From Lachnospiraceae bacterium (GTDB lineage: Bacteria > Bacillota > Clostridia > Lachnospirales > Lachnospiraceae): a stretch of DNA of 6,103 nt. The notes beneath the pieces are model-generated. The model did no database searches and was not told the origin of the DNA. It saw only the letters and a program-made list of their open reading frames with translations. Numbering within the stretch: position 1 is the first letter of the stretch; the number at the start of each line of letters is the position of its first letter. Both the position numbers and the translations under genes were made by a program. Location of the stretch: positions 752 to 6,854 of the forward strand of contig DPZM01000284.1 of NCBI GenBank assembly GCA_003535955.1, read 5' to 3'. This document shows, in pieces, positions 1 through 6,103 of this stretch.

Positions 1-1
1 C

Positions 2-2056
2 TTACTCCGACCATTCGGTCATCAGTTCCAGCAGCCTCTCCTCAAGCTTGTCTATCTCATCCTGAATGTCCTGCAGTTTCACATAATCACTCGCGTTGGC
101 AGGGTTTTCAAGTTCTTCCTTTTTTACATCCAGCTCCTGCTCGACCTTTTCTATCTCTTCTTCAAGCTTCTTCTTCTTTTTCTCAAGCCTTGCCTTTTCC
201 TTACCCTCAAGATATGTCTGCCTGGCTGATCCCGGACTTTCGGACGGTTCTTTGTGCACATCACCTGTGCGCATGGAAATATTGGTTTTATCTGTGTTGT
301 GTGCAGGAATATCCATCCCCGTTGCACCGGATATAACCTTCCCTCTTGTCACATCCCTGTATGAATCGTCATCTCTGTTTAAGGCTTCAACTTCCTGTTC
401 GTACTGGTCATATCCGAACTCATACCACTTAACGACTCCCTCGTCCATAAGGAGGAGCCTGGTCGCTACCTTCTTCACAAAATATCTGTCATGGGATACG
501 AAGATAACCGTGCCGGGAAAATCAATGAGCATTGATTCAAGGGTCTCCTTGCCGACTATATCCATATGGTTGGTAGGCTCATCAAGGATAAGCACATTGG
601 GCTTGCTCTTGAATATCTTGGCAAGTGCCAGACGTACCTTCTCCCCACCCGAGAGCATAGACACTTCCTTGAATACATCATCGCCGCTTATGAGCAGGGC
701 TCCCAGAGCATTCCTCACCTCAGTCTGAGTAAGGTTCGGGTAAGCGTCCCAGAAATCATCCATGACCGTTTTATCGGACATATACTGGGCCATCTGCTGG
801 TCGAAATATCCGATCTCAACATTGGTCCCGTAAGAGTATTCACCTGACAGGGCGGGCACTATATCGGTCAGTGTCTTAAGGAGAGTCGACTTGCCGATAC
901 CGTTACCGCCTATAATACCCAGACGGTCACCCCTCTTTATATCAAACGACACACTGCACAGAGGCTTATCATATCCTATCTCAAGGTTCCTTACAAAGAG
1001 TATATCCTTGCCCGGCTCGATACGGGGCGTAAACTCGGCCCGGAAGGACTTGTTATCATACTTATCGGGCGCCTCTATTATATCCATGTGCTCGATAGCC
1101 TTAAGCTTGCTCCTTGCCATAGAGACCTTGGTTGGCTTGTTCTTAAACCTCTCGGCAATCCCTTCAAGACGCTCTATCTCCTTTGCCTGGGCAATATGGT
1201 CCTTGAGCTGCTTATCGTAAGCCTCCTTTTTGAGCTTTACAAAAGCGGTATAATTACCATTATATCTTTTCATATGGTGGTGCTCGATCTCGTAGACCGT
1301 ATCGACTATCTTATCAAGAAAAAGCCTGTCATGTGACACAACAACCAGAGCCCTGTTATAGGCCTTGAGATATCCCTCCAGCCACTCGATCGTGCTTATG
1401 TCAAGGTGGTTGGTCGGCTCATCCAGAAGAAGGATATCCGGCTTGCTCAAAAGCAGCTTGATAAAGGCAAGCTTGGTCCTCTGGCCGCCCGAAAAATCAC
1501 TCAGCGGTTTATTCTTGTCTTCCGCAACAAAACCAAACCTTTTAAGGAGCATGTCATACTCCTTCTCATAGTAGTAACCCCCCACATCCCGGAACTTCTC
1601 CTGAAGGGCCGTGTATTCTTCAACCAGGTCTGAATGACTCTTCATTGACAGGTCGCAGAAGCCATCACTCCTTGCCATGGCTTCATATGCCGCGTCCTCA
1701 CTGTAAGATGGTGAATCCATAATCCTTACAAGCTCATCGAGCCTCTCCTGCATCTTAATGATGGGCCTGAATACCTTGCGTATCTCCTCGTCAAGAGTGA
1801 TATCCTCATCCTCAAAGGTCAGCTGCTTCAAATATCCGATCACCGGATCGCCGGTTCTTGTTATTTGGGAATCCACGCCGTCCAAACGTGTCAGGGAAAC
1901 CTCGCCGCATATTAGCTTAAGCAGGGTTGTCTTGCCGCAGCCGTTGCGTCCGACCACGGCTATCTTCTCATCCCTGTTCTTTATCTCAAAACGTATATTG
2001 TCGAGTATTGTATCCCCCGCGTATTGTACGGTGGCATTTGTTATCTGATAAAGCAT
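2..2056 (-). CDS. ABC-F family ATPase (ribosome-associated, EF3/YdiF-like)
   Basis: This is a complete 684-residue soluble protein with two ABC ATPase domains and no membrane segment, the ABC-F layout. Domain 1 has Walker A at residues 36-44 (GRNGCGKTT), signature FSGGQ at 188-192, Walker B with LDEPTNHLD at 211-219 and the switch His242. Domain 2 has Walker A at 383-391 (GGNGIGKST), signature LSGGEK at 468-473, LDEPTNHMD at 491-499 and His522. Both catalytic glutamates (E213, E493) are present. The charged linker between the domains (about 250-350) is where ABC-F proteins reach toward the P-site tRNA. A variable spacer (about 556-610) leads to a Lys/Glu-rich C-terminal coiled coil (610-684). 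Family members bind the ribosomal E site and relieve stalling; some protect against antibiotics. I favour a housekeeping YdiF-like role, but motifs cannot exclude resistance. AAAGGG lies 10 bases before the ATG, inside the end of an upstream small frame whose TAA abuts this ATG, suggesting coupled translation. Confidence 0.95.
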   Translation of the reverse strand: MLYQITNATVQYAGDTILDNIRFEIKNRDEKIAVVGRNGCGKTTLLKLICGEVSLTRLDGVDSQITRTGDPVIGYLKQLTFEDEDITLDEEIRKVFRPIIKMQERLDELVRIMDSPSYSEDAAYEAMARSDGFCDLSMKSHSDLVEEYTALQEKFRDVGGYYYEKEYDMLLKRFGFVAEDKNKPLSDFSGGQRTKLAFIKLLLSKPDILLLDEPTNHLDISTIEWLEGYLKAYNRALVVVSHDRLFLDKIVDTVYEIEHHHMKRYNGNYTAFVKLKKEAYDKQLKDHIAQAKEIERLEGIAERFKNKPTKVSMARSKLKAIEHMDIIEAPDKYDNKSFRAEFTPRIEPGKDILFVRNLEIGYDKPLCSVSFDIKRGDRLGIIGGNGIGKSTLLKTLTDIVPALSGEYSYGTNVEIGYFDQQMAQYMSDKTVMDDFWDAYPNLTQTEVRNALGALLISGDDVFKEVSMLSGGEKVRLALAKIFKSKPNVLILDEPTNHMDIVGKETLESMLIDFPGTVIFVSHDRYFVKKVATRLLLMDEGVVKWYEFGYDQYEQEVEALNRDDDSYRDVTRGKVISGATGMDIPAHNTDKTNISMRTGDVHKEPSESPGSARQTYLEGKEKARLEKKKKKLEEEIEKVEQELDVKKEELENPANASDYVKLQDIQDEIDKLEERLLELMTEWSE

Positions 2057-2179
2057 TTAATCGTTTCCCTTTACGGCAGCCTGAAGTTCATCAAGGAATA
2101 CCCGCATATGGTCCTCTGTAACATGCTGCATGACTACAATATGGGACAGGTCTCCGCCAAGCCTTTCATCGAAGTCCAT
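2057..2179 (-). CDS. small upstream ORF, possibly the remainder of an interrupted small gene
   Basis: This 40-codon frame begins MDFDERLGG and ends KGND. Its TAA directly precedes the ABC-F ATG, and its last codons contain that gene's ribosome binding site. Codon choice resembles the neighbours, and the translation (HVTEDHMRVFLDELQ near the end) reads like a real amphipathic C-terminal helix. I do not recognise the family. Its own ATG at 2179 has no ribosome binding site. The same phase continues upstream through a TGA (2207-2209) to tandem ATGs at 2222-2227, which sit 7 bases after a good AAGGTGA. The whole unit, 2057-2227, is therefore 57 codons with one in-frame stop. Between 2198 and about 2218 a different phase reads more naturally (TQILIIHEK), and the A6 run at 2192-2197 lies where the two phases would rejoin. 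It could be a six-residue leader peptide plus a downstream frame, a decayed small gene, or one hit by homopolymer errors. Confidence 0.4.
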   Translation of the reverse strand: MDFDERLGGDLSHIVVMQHVTEDHMRVFLDELQAAVKGND

Positions 2180-2234
2180 TGCAAGATCGTATTTTTTCGT
2201 GAATGATCAAGATCTGTGTTTCATCATCTCATGG

Positions 2235-2241
2235 TCACCTT
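2235..2241 (-). promoter_or_regulatory. ribosome binding site of the leader / interrupted small ORF
   Basis: Read on the minus strand this is AAGGTGA, 7 bases before the tandem ATGATG at 2227-2222. It is the best ribosome site in the ABC-F leader. It favours the upstream start over the site-less ATG at 2179, even though the frame meets a TGA after six codons. Confidence 0.5.
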
Positions 2242-2250
2242 ATTTTATTC

Positions 2251-2280
2251 AGTATACCATATTTTCTGATATACTTGTAA
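2251..2280 (-). promoter_or_regulatory. probable sigma-A promoter for the ABC-F transcription unit
   Basis: On the minus strand, TTACAA (2280-2275) as -35 is followed after 18 bases by TATACT (2256-2251) as -10. The -10 is preceded by TGG, giving an extended -10 (TGn). Transcription would start around 2245, just ahead of the AAGGTGA ribosome site, so the leader before the first ATG would be short. The -35 matches the consensus at four of six positions. The assignment rests on sequence pattern only. Confidence 0.5.
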
Positions 2281-2319
2281 TGGATTTGACCTTAAGGCCT
2301 ACTTTATTATATACTTGTA
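2269..2319. repeat. 11-bp direct repeat in the divergent promoter region
   Basis: The sequence ATATACTTGTA occurs at 2269-2279 and again at 2309-2319, 40 bp apart, and in both places is followed by a TGG-like context. The first copy overlaps the -35 of the minus-strand promoter; the second contains the -10 of the plus-strand promoter. It could be a regulator site pair, but part of the similarity is simply shared TATACT promoter sequence in AT-rich DNA. Confidence 0.35.
2286..2315 (+). promoter_or_regulatory. probable sigma-A promoter for the radical SAM / hemolysin III pair
   Basis: TTGACC (2286-2291), five of six bases of the -35 consensus, is followed by an 18-base spacer and TATACT (2310-2315), five of six of the -10 consensus. 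Transcription would begin near 2322, leaving about 38 bases before the ATG at 2360, with AAAGGA at 2347-2352. It lies back to back with the minus-strand ABC-F promoter, so both units are served from one AT-rich intergenic region. Confidence 0.6.
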
Positions 2320-2359
2320 TGGCTTTATAGATGATAAACTGTTTTGAAAGGATTTATAT

Positions 2360-3802
2360 ATGGAAAAGATATTACTCTTTTATCCACCGGGTCTTTTATT
2401 CCAGCGCGGTGAGGACAGATGTCAACAGAACGTTGATGACGGTTCGGCTCAGGCAATGCGGGCCTGCAATGACTTGGGCTATGCTGCGGCCATCCTTCTT
2501 AAGAAGGGGTATGATGTGAAGCTGTGCGACTATCAGACCGAAGGTTTCACCATGGACAGGCTCCATAAGGATATGGCCGAATATAAGCCTGACCTTATAA
2601 TGATGAGCATAACCAATACAACCATCTATGACGACCTTAAGATAATAAAGGAATTAAAGGACAAGTACAATCCAGTGACCGTTATAAAGGGAGCTCTCTT
2701 CTATGATCCCGAGCAGGCAATGCTTGACCTTCTCGATCTTTCGGCTGTTGACTATATGATCGGAGGTGAGATCGATTATGCCATCGGCGGAATTGCCGAC
2801 TATGCCCTTCGCGGTGAGGGTGATATAGCTTCAGTTCTGTCAATACTGTATAAGGGAGAGGACGGAAGCTTCAAAAGGACAGCCTTCCATGTCTGGGGAG
2901 AGGATCTTGACAACCAGCCCTTCCCCGCCAGGGAGCTTATGAACAATGCCCTCTACAAGAGGCCCGATACCGATGAACCCATGGCTACAATCCAGACGGC
3001 AAGGGGATGTCCCAGCAACTGCGTCTTCTGCCTTACTCCCGGTATATCCGGCAAGTGTGTACGCTTCCGTTCACCGCGCAATGTCCTTGACGAGATGACG
3101 GAATGTTACGAAAAACACGGTATCTCAACCTTCTTCTTTAAGGCGGATACATTTACAATCAATCCCAAATGGGTTAAGGAGATGTGTGAGCTAATCATCA
3201 ACTCTCCATTACACGGCAAGATTCAGTTTACGGCCAATTCAAGAGTAAAGCCTTTAAGCAAGGAAACCCTGCAGCTTATGAAGGAAGCCGGATGTTTTCT
3301 GGTTGCCTTTGGCTTTGAATCGGGTTCGGATGAAATACTTAAGGAAATGAAGAAGGGAACCACGGTTGCAGAGAACCTCCAGGCAGCCAGATGGTGTCAC
3401 GAAGTGGGCCTTCCTTTCTGGGGTTATTTCGTTATAGGATTTCCCTGGGAGAATAAATCCCATATACTTGAGACCAAGAAGCTGATAATGCAGGCCGACC
3501 CTGATTTCATCGAAGTTACCGTGGCCCTTCCCTTCTACGGAACTCCCCTTTATGATACCTGCAAGGAAAATGATCTTCTGGCAGAATCGGTCCTTGGATC
3601 CGACTTCTTCCATTCAAGCATGAAGGGGACCATGTACCTTACCATGGATGAAGTAATGAAGTTAAGAAGGAACATACTTCTCTCCTTCTATTTAAGGCCC
3701 AAATATATCTTAAAGAAAATGGGCGAATGCATTACAAAACCCGGAGTCTTTATCAACTATTGTAAGTATGGAATAAAGCTGGTAGTGAACCTCTTCAAAT
3801 GA
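2360..3802 (+). CDS. B12-binding-domain radical SAM protein, substrate unknown
   Basis: This 480-residue protein has the two-part layout of cobalamin-type radical SAM enzymes. The N-terminal part (about 1-200) begins LLFYPPG, contains DLGYAAAILLKKGYDV, and ends in the ALRGEGD motif near 149-155 that closes such Rossmann-like domains. The radical SAM core holds the 4Fe-4S ligands C217, C221 and C224 (CPSNCVFC), GFESG at 318-322 and GYFVIGFP at 355-362. A helical tail (about 420-480) follows. Family members cleave S-adenosylmethionine to start methylations, ring closures and other radical reactions, often on lipids, pigments or natural products. There is no DxHxxG cobalamin-ligating motif, as in several characterised members, so B12 binding is uncertain. 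The domain carries an unusual three-fold 8-residue repeat at residues 131-154. AAAGGA lies 7 bases before the ATG. The gene is probably co-transcribed with the downstream membrane protein; no partner reveals the substrate. Confidence 0.9.
   Translation: MEKILLFYPPGLLFQRGEDRCQQNVDDGSAQAMRACNDLGYAAAILLKKGYDVKLCDYQTEGFTMDRLHKDMAEYKPDLIMMSITNTTIYDDLKIIKELKDKYNPVTVIKGALFYDPEQAMLDLLDLSAVDYMIGGEIDYAIGGIADYALRGEGDIASVLSILYKGEDGSFKRTAFHVWGEDLDNQPFPARELMNNALYKRPDTDEPMATIQTARGCPSNCVFCLTPGISGKCVRFRSPRNVLDEMTECYEKHGISTFFFKADTFTINPKWVKEMCELIINSPLHGKIQFTANSRVKPLSKETLQLMKEAGCFLVAFGFESGSDEILKEMKKGTTVAENLQAARWCHEVGLPFWGYFVIGFPWENKSHILETKKLIMQADPDFIEVTVALPFYGTPLYDTCKENDLLAESVLGSDFFHSSMKGTMYLTMDEVMKLRRNILLSFYLRPKYILKKMGECITKPGVFINYCKYGIKLVVNLFK
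2750..2821 (+). repeat. three tandem 8-residue units inside the radical SAM gene
   Basis: Residues 131-154 read DYMIGGEI, DYAIGGIA, DYALRGEG, encoded by three consecutive 24-base units at 2750-2773, 2774-2797 and 2798-2821. The peptides share DY at positions 1-2 and Gly at position 6, with hydrophobic residues at 4. The DNA copies match each other at only about 13-14 of 24 bases, so any duplication is old. Only the last unit carries the family's usual GEG ending; the first two look like an insertion of about 16 residues. Confidence 0.6.
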
Positions 3803-3856
3803 TCGATCCGGCCTAATATCCAAAAAACTTATTTAAGAGATCACAGGGAGACAAAT

Positions 3857-4534
3857 ATGGCAGTAGCAAGAACCAAACTACGTGACAGGATCCTTCCATC
3901 ATATACAAAGGGAGAAGAGATCTTTAATATGGTATCGCACATAATCGGAGCTGCGCTGGGTATAGCGGCTCTGGTACTGTGTGTTGTTATATCGGCAAGC
4001 CATCATGATCCCTGGGCTGTTGTCGGATCTTCAATATACGGATCCTCCCTTATAATGCTCTATACAATGTCCAGTATCTACCACGGACTTCGTCCCAATA
4101 TGGGCAAGCGGGTCCTTCAGGTATTGGATCACTGTACCATTTATTTTCTTATAGGCGGAACATATACATTGGTATGCCTTGCCGGGCTTCGCCGTGTTTC
4201 ACTTGTTGCCTGCTGGGTAATGTTTGGTATCATATGGGGACTGGCAGCACTTGCCATTACCCTTACAGCTATCGATATTAAAAAATATCAGGTGTTCTCC
4301 ATGATATGCTATGTCGGTATGGGATGGGGCATAATGTTTGCTTACAGGCCGCTTATAGAGGCTATCACGATGAATGGCTTCCTGTGGCTTATAGGAGGCG
4401 GCCTCTGTTATACGATAGGCGCCATCCTCTATGGCATAGGCAAGAAACATAAATGGGTTCATTCCATCTTCCATCTTTTTGTTCTTGCAGGAAGCATCCT
4501 CCACTTTTTTGCCATGATATTTTATGTGATCTGA
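3857..4534 (+). CDS. hemolysin III / PAQR-family integral membrane protein
   Basis: This 225-residue protein is mostly seven hydrophobic stretches (roughly 25-47, 53-75, 88-108, 115-138, 146-163, 174-194, 201-224), the usual size and topology of bacterial hemolysin III (YqfA/HlyIII) proteins. Hallmarks are E20/E21 with N24 and S27-H28 before helix 1, S72xxxH76 (SSIYH) at the end of helix 2, D91-H92 with GTYT at helix 3, and H202xxxH206 at helix 7. In related PAQR receptors the corresponding His/Asp set binds a zinc ion and supports ceramidase-like hydrolase activity. For the bacterial proteins, pore formation was reported for one Bacillus member, but the normal role is unsettled and 'hemolysin' should not be read as virulence. 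AGGGAG lies 6 bases before the ATG. The gene follows the radical SAM gene by 54 bp with no hairpin between them, so one transcript is likely. Confidence 0.92.
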   Translation: MAVARTKLRDRILPSYTKGEEIFNMVSHIIGAALGIAALVLCVVISASHHDPWAVVGSSIYGSSLIMLYTMSSIYHGLRPNMGKRVLQVLDHCTIYFLIGGTYTLVCLAGLRRVSLVACWVMFGIIWGLAALAITLTAIDIKKYQVFSMICYVGMGWGIMFAYRPLIEAITMNGFLWLIGGGLCYTIGAILYGIGKKHKWVHSIFHLFVLAGSILHFFAMIFYVI

Positions 4535-4537
4535 AAT

Positions 4538-4561
4538 CATGGGAGGCTTTAACCTGCCATG
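4538..4561. terminator. imperfect hairpin between convergent genes, weak terminator candidate
   Basis: CATGGGAGG (4538-4546) pairs with CCTGCCATG (4553-4561) around a CTTTAA loop, with a single G-G mismatch. It fills most of the 42-bp gap between the convergent hemolysin III and Maf genes and could serve both directions. Neither side has the T run of a strong intrinsic terminator, so this is tentative. Confidence 0.3.
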
Positions 4562-4576
4562 AATTGCTGTATACTA

Positions 4577-5158
4577 CTACAGATATATCCCGGCTTTCTT
4601 CAGTTCATATATTGTCCTTGCGATCGGGAATCCCACTACATTATTGTATTCACCATGTATTCCCTTGATATATCGGGCAAAGCCTCCCTGTATTGCGTAG
4701 GCTCCCGCCTTATCCATGGGTTCACCCGAGTCAACATATCTTTCTATTTCATCATCTGATACATCATACACGGATACATCCGTACTGTCCGCAAAGGTAA
4801 TCCTTTTATTCCCTCTTATCAGAGTCACTCCGGTATAAACCTGATGGACATGCCCCGACAATGACTTAAGCATCCTTACCGCGTCATCCCTGTCCTTTGG
4901 CTTACCATATATTGAATCTTCAAAAGCCACAAGGGTATCAGCGCCGATAACAAGAATATCCTCCCTGTCGCCGTATTTCCCGACGGCCTTTGTAAGTACA
5001 TCTTCTGCTTTTTGCTCAGACAGCTCCTTTACCACTTCCTCCGGCATGGTCTTCGTTATGACTTCTTCACAGTCGCTTACGATGATCTCATATTCTATTT
5101 CTGCCTGACTGAGTATCTCTTTACGTCTTGGCGAAGCCGAGCCAAGTATTACCTTCAT
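4577..5158 (-). CDS. maf: Maf-family nucleoside triphosphate pyrophosphatase (dTTP/UTP type)
   Basis: This complete 193-residue protein has the normal length of Maf enzymes, which hydrolyse non-canonical or excess nucleoside triphosphates to monophosphate and pyrophosphate in the cytosol. It opens with the phosphate-binding motif SASPRR (residues 7-12). Next come GADT with the catalytic Asp74, YGKPKD at 84-89, SGHVHQVYTG at 101-110, DKAGAYAIQG at 149-158 and YNNVVGFP at 171-178. The DKAGAYAIQG form is typical of the YhdE-like dTTP/UTP subgroup rather than the YceF (m7GTP) subgroup; this substrate assignment is by motif only. GGGAGAG (5172-5166) lies 7 bases before the ATG, within the 18-bp gap after the esterase gene, so the two are probably co-transcribed although unrelated in function. 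The frame ends in tandem TAG TAG. Confidence 0.95.
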   Translation of the reverse strand: MKVILGSASPRRKEILSQAEIEYEIIVSDCEEVITKTMPEEVVKELSEQKAEDVLTKAVGKYGDREDILVIGADTLVAFEDSIYGKPKDRDDAVRMLKSLSGHVHQVYTGVTLIRGNKRITFADSTDVSVYDVSDDEIERYVDSGEPMDKAGAYAIQGGFARYIKGIHGEYNNVVGFPIARTIYELKKAGIYL

Positions 5159-5176
5159 CCCTTCACTCTCCCGTTC

Positions 5177-6103
5177 TTATTTAACACCACCGGCAAAAGC
5201 TGCCACTCTTGTGGCCGCAGAACTTCCGGCAAGGTTCAGAGCCTGTTGGTTATAATGTACGGCATCATCAAGATAGCTGTTCATAGCTGCCGTATGAAGG
5301 ATATCCGAAGCCAGCGTGAACATGTTATTGCTGTTGCAGAGGTCCTTCTGGGCATTGACTACAACATCATATGAATACATTCCGTTAACGGCATATCCGG
5401 GTGTTATGATAAATACCTGTTCAAGTCCTTCTGCAAAAAGGGGCTGGAAGGTACTTGTTAAGTTGTTCTTGTAATCGAATTCCGATATTCCCTTAACCGC
5501 ATCCGATTCTCCCTGCAGGAATACAAGAAACTTCCTGCGGACCTTAAAGTTGTTTTTTTCGAGATAAGCCTTGGCCTTATTATACCTTGACAAAAGGTCG
5601 GCCTTGGTTACCGGTGATGCCCAGTATGATGAATCCGTGCCACCGCAGGTCGCTGGAACAGCGATCACGGGCACCCCTGTCTTCTGAAAATATGTGCTTA
5701 CGAATGAAGATACCAAAGACCCGTTCTGGAACTGGGGCCGGTCACTTATAAAACCGGTTTCATTCCTTCCGAAGGGTTCAACCAGAGGATAAAGGGCACC
5801 GGGTGATGCCGAAGGTCTGTATTCATATCCTGCTCCTGCAGGAACCACCGGGGCTAAGGACGCATTGCCGCCGTTTCCCGACATATTGGACTGACCTGCG
5901 AATATAATAAGGTCGACCGTTACAGGCGAGGCTGCTGCAGATGTATTTATCACAACCGGGGGCAGAGAGACCACAGGTGAAGTGTTAAATCTCGGATGAC
6001 CCACAAGGGCCACTATATCTTCTATTGATAGGGTTGCCGCTGCCTGGGCAGCGGGTATCGGTGTCGGAGTCGGTGTTACAGCAGGAACTGCTGCAGGAGC
6101 CGG
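5177..6103 (-). CDS. secreted SGNH / CE6-like acetylesterase (sialate O-acetylesterase-like), 5' end outside window
   Basis: The frame stays open to the right edge, so only the C-terminal 308 residues are visible and the true start is missing. Residue numbers are counted from the edge. A Pro/Ala/Thr-rich linker (about 1-22, with PTPTPIP) is followed by a short segment and then an SGNH hydrolase domain: FAGQSNMSG with the nucleophile Ser72, GGTDSSYW, FLQGESD with QGESD at 197-201, and DDAVH with Asp280 and His283 completing the triad. These are the blocks of carbohydrate esterase family 6 and the SASA family, which remove acetyl groups from xylan or other glycans. The linker implies an extracellular, multidomain or wall-attached protein; signal peptide and any binding domain would lie beyond the edge. 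The usual WHQGE tryptophan and histidine are replaced (VFLQGE). The exact acetylated substrate cannot be told. Maf follows 18 bp downstream. Confidence 0.85.
   Translation of the reverse strand, partial: PAPAAVPAVTPTPTPIPAAQAAATLSIEDIVALVGHPRFNTSPVVSLPPVVINTSAAASPVTVDLIIFAGQSNMSGNGGNASLAPVVPAGAGYEYRPSASPGALYPLVEPFGRNETGFISDRPQFQNGSLVSSFVSTYFQKTGVPVIAVPATCGGTDSSYWASPVTKADLLSRYNKAKAYLEKNNFKVRRKFLVFLQGESDAVKGISEFDYKNNLTSTFQPLFAEGLEQVFIITPGYAVNGMYSYDVVVNAQKDLCNSNNMFTLASDILHTAAMNSYLDDAVHYNQQALNLAGSSAATRVAAFAGGVK

Noticed and set aside
96..728. Long plus-strand Ser-rich open frame of 210 codons
   Set aside because: It is antisense to the ABC-F coding sequence. Its Ser/Phe-rich composition is the mirror of Lys/Glu-rich coiled-coil codons, and it has no family features.
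2207..2209. TGA read as selenocysteine in the small ORF
   Set aside because: No selenoprotein-like context such as a redox CxxU motif and no clear SECIS hairpin just after it; leader peptide, decay or sequence error are simpler.
3254..3613. Minus-strand 119-codon frame
   Set aside because: It lies fully inside the radical SAM core, whose motifs establish the plus-strand frame; its translation resembles nothing.
3803..3856. Possible terminator or promoter between the radical SAM and hemolysin III genes
   Set aside because: Only a short GATCGATC palindrome and an A6 run are present; there is no GC-rich stem with T run and no convincing -35/-10 pair.
4199..4540. Minus-strand 113-codon frame
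   Set aside because: It is a shadow of the hemolysin III gene, whose conserved His/Asp motifs are on the plus strand.
4567..4582. Small inverted repeat CTGTA / TACAG at the Maf 3' end
   Set aside because: A 5-bp AT-rich stem overlapping the stop codon is too weak to be a terminator and is likely chance.
6011..6013. GTG as start codon of the esterase
   Set aside because: It has no convincing ribosome site, and the frame is open and protein-like (Pro/Thr linker) all the way to the window edge, so the real start lies outside.

Overview
The window looks like an ordinary chromosomal segment of a low-to-moderate GC Gram-positive anaerobe, most likely a Clostridia / Lachnospiraceae-type bacterium. 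This is inferred from AAAGGA- and AGGGAG-type ribosome binding sites, frequent AGG/AGA/ATA codons, a cobalamin-type radical SAM protein, a soluble ABC-F ATPase, and a secreted SGNH carbohydrate esterase behind a Pro/Thr-rich linker. No marker gene fixes the genus.

Layout. From 2 to about 2256, on the minus strand, lies a complete 684-residue ABC-F ATPase. A short upstream reading frame stops exactly at its start codon. A 130-150 bp AT-rich divergent promoter region (about 2228-2359) separates this unit from a plus-strand pair: a 480-residue B12-binding-type radical SAM protein (2360-3802) and, 54 bp later, a 225-residue hemolysin III / PAQR-type seven-helix membrane protein (3857-4534). These two face a minus-strand pair across a 42-bp convergent gap holding an imperfect hairpin. 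That pair is a secreted CE6 / sialate-O-acetylesterase-like SGNH hydrolase, whose N terminus runs off the right edge (5177-6103), followed 18 bp downstream by a Maf nucleotide pyrophosphatase (4577-5158).

How they fit together. The ABC-F protein acts on the ribosome, Maf on nucleotide quality control, the esterase outside the cell on acetylated glycans, and the hemolysin III homologue in the membrane. The substrate of the radical SAM enzyme cannot be told from its sequence. I see no mobile element, RNA gene, CRISPR array or defence system.

The points most worth a second look are: (1) the short frame before the ABC-F gene, where promoter, ribosome site, start, a TGA at codon 7 and a protein-like continuation are all in phase, so it is a leader peptide, an interrupted small gene or a sequencing artefact; (2) a three-fold 8-residue tandem repeat at the end of the putative cobalamin domain of the radical SAM protein; (3) the esterase's Pro/Thr linker leading to an unseen N-terminal part.
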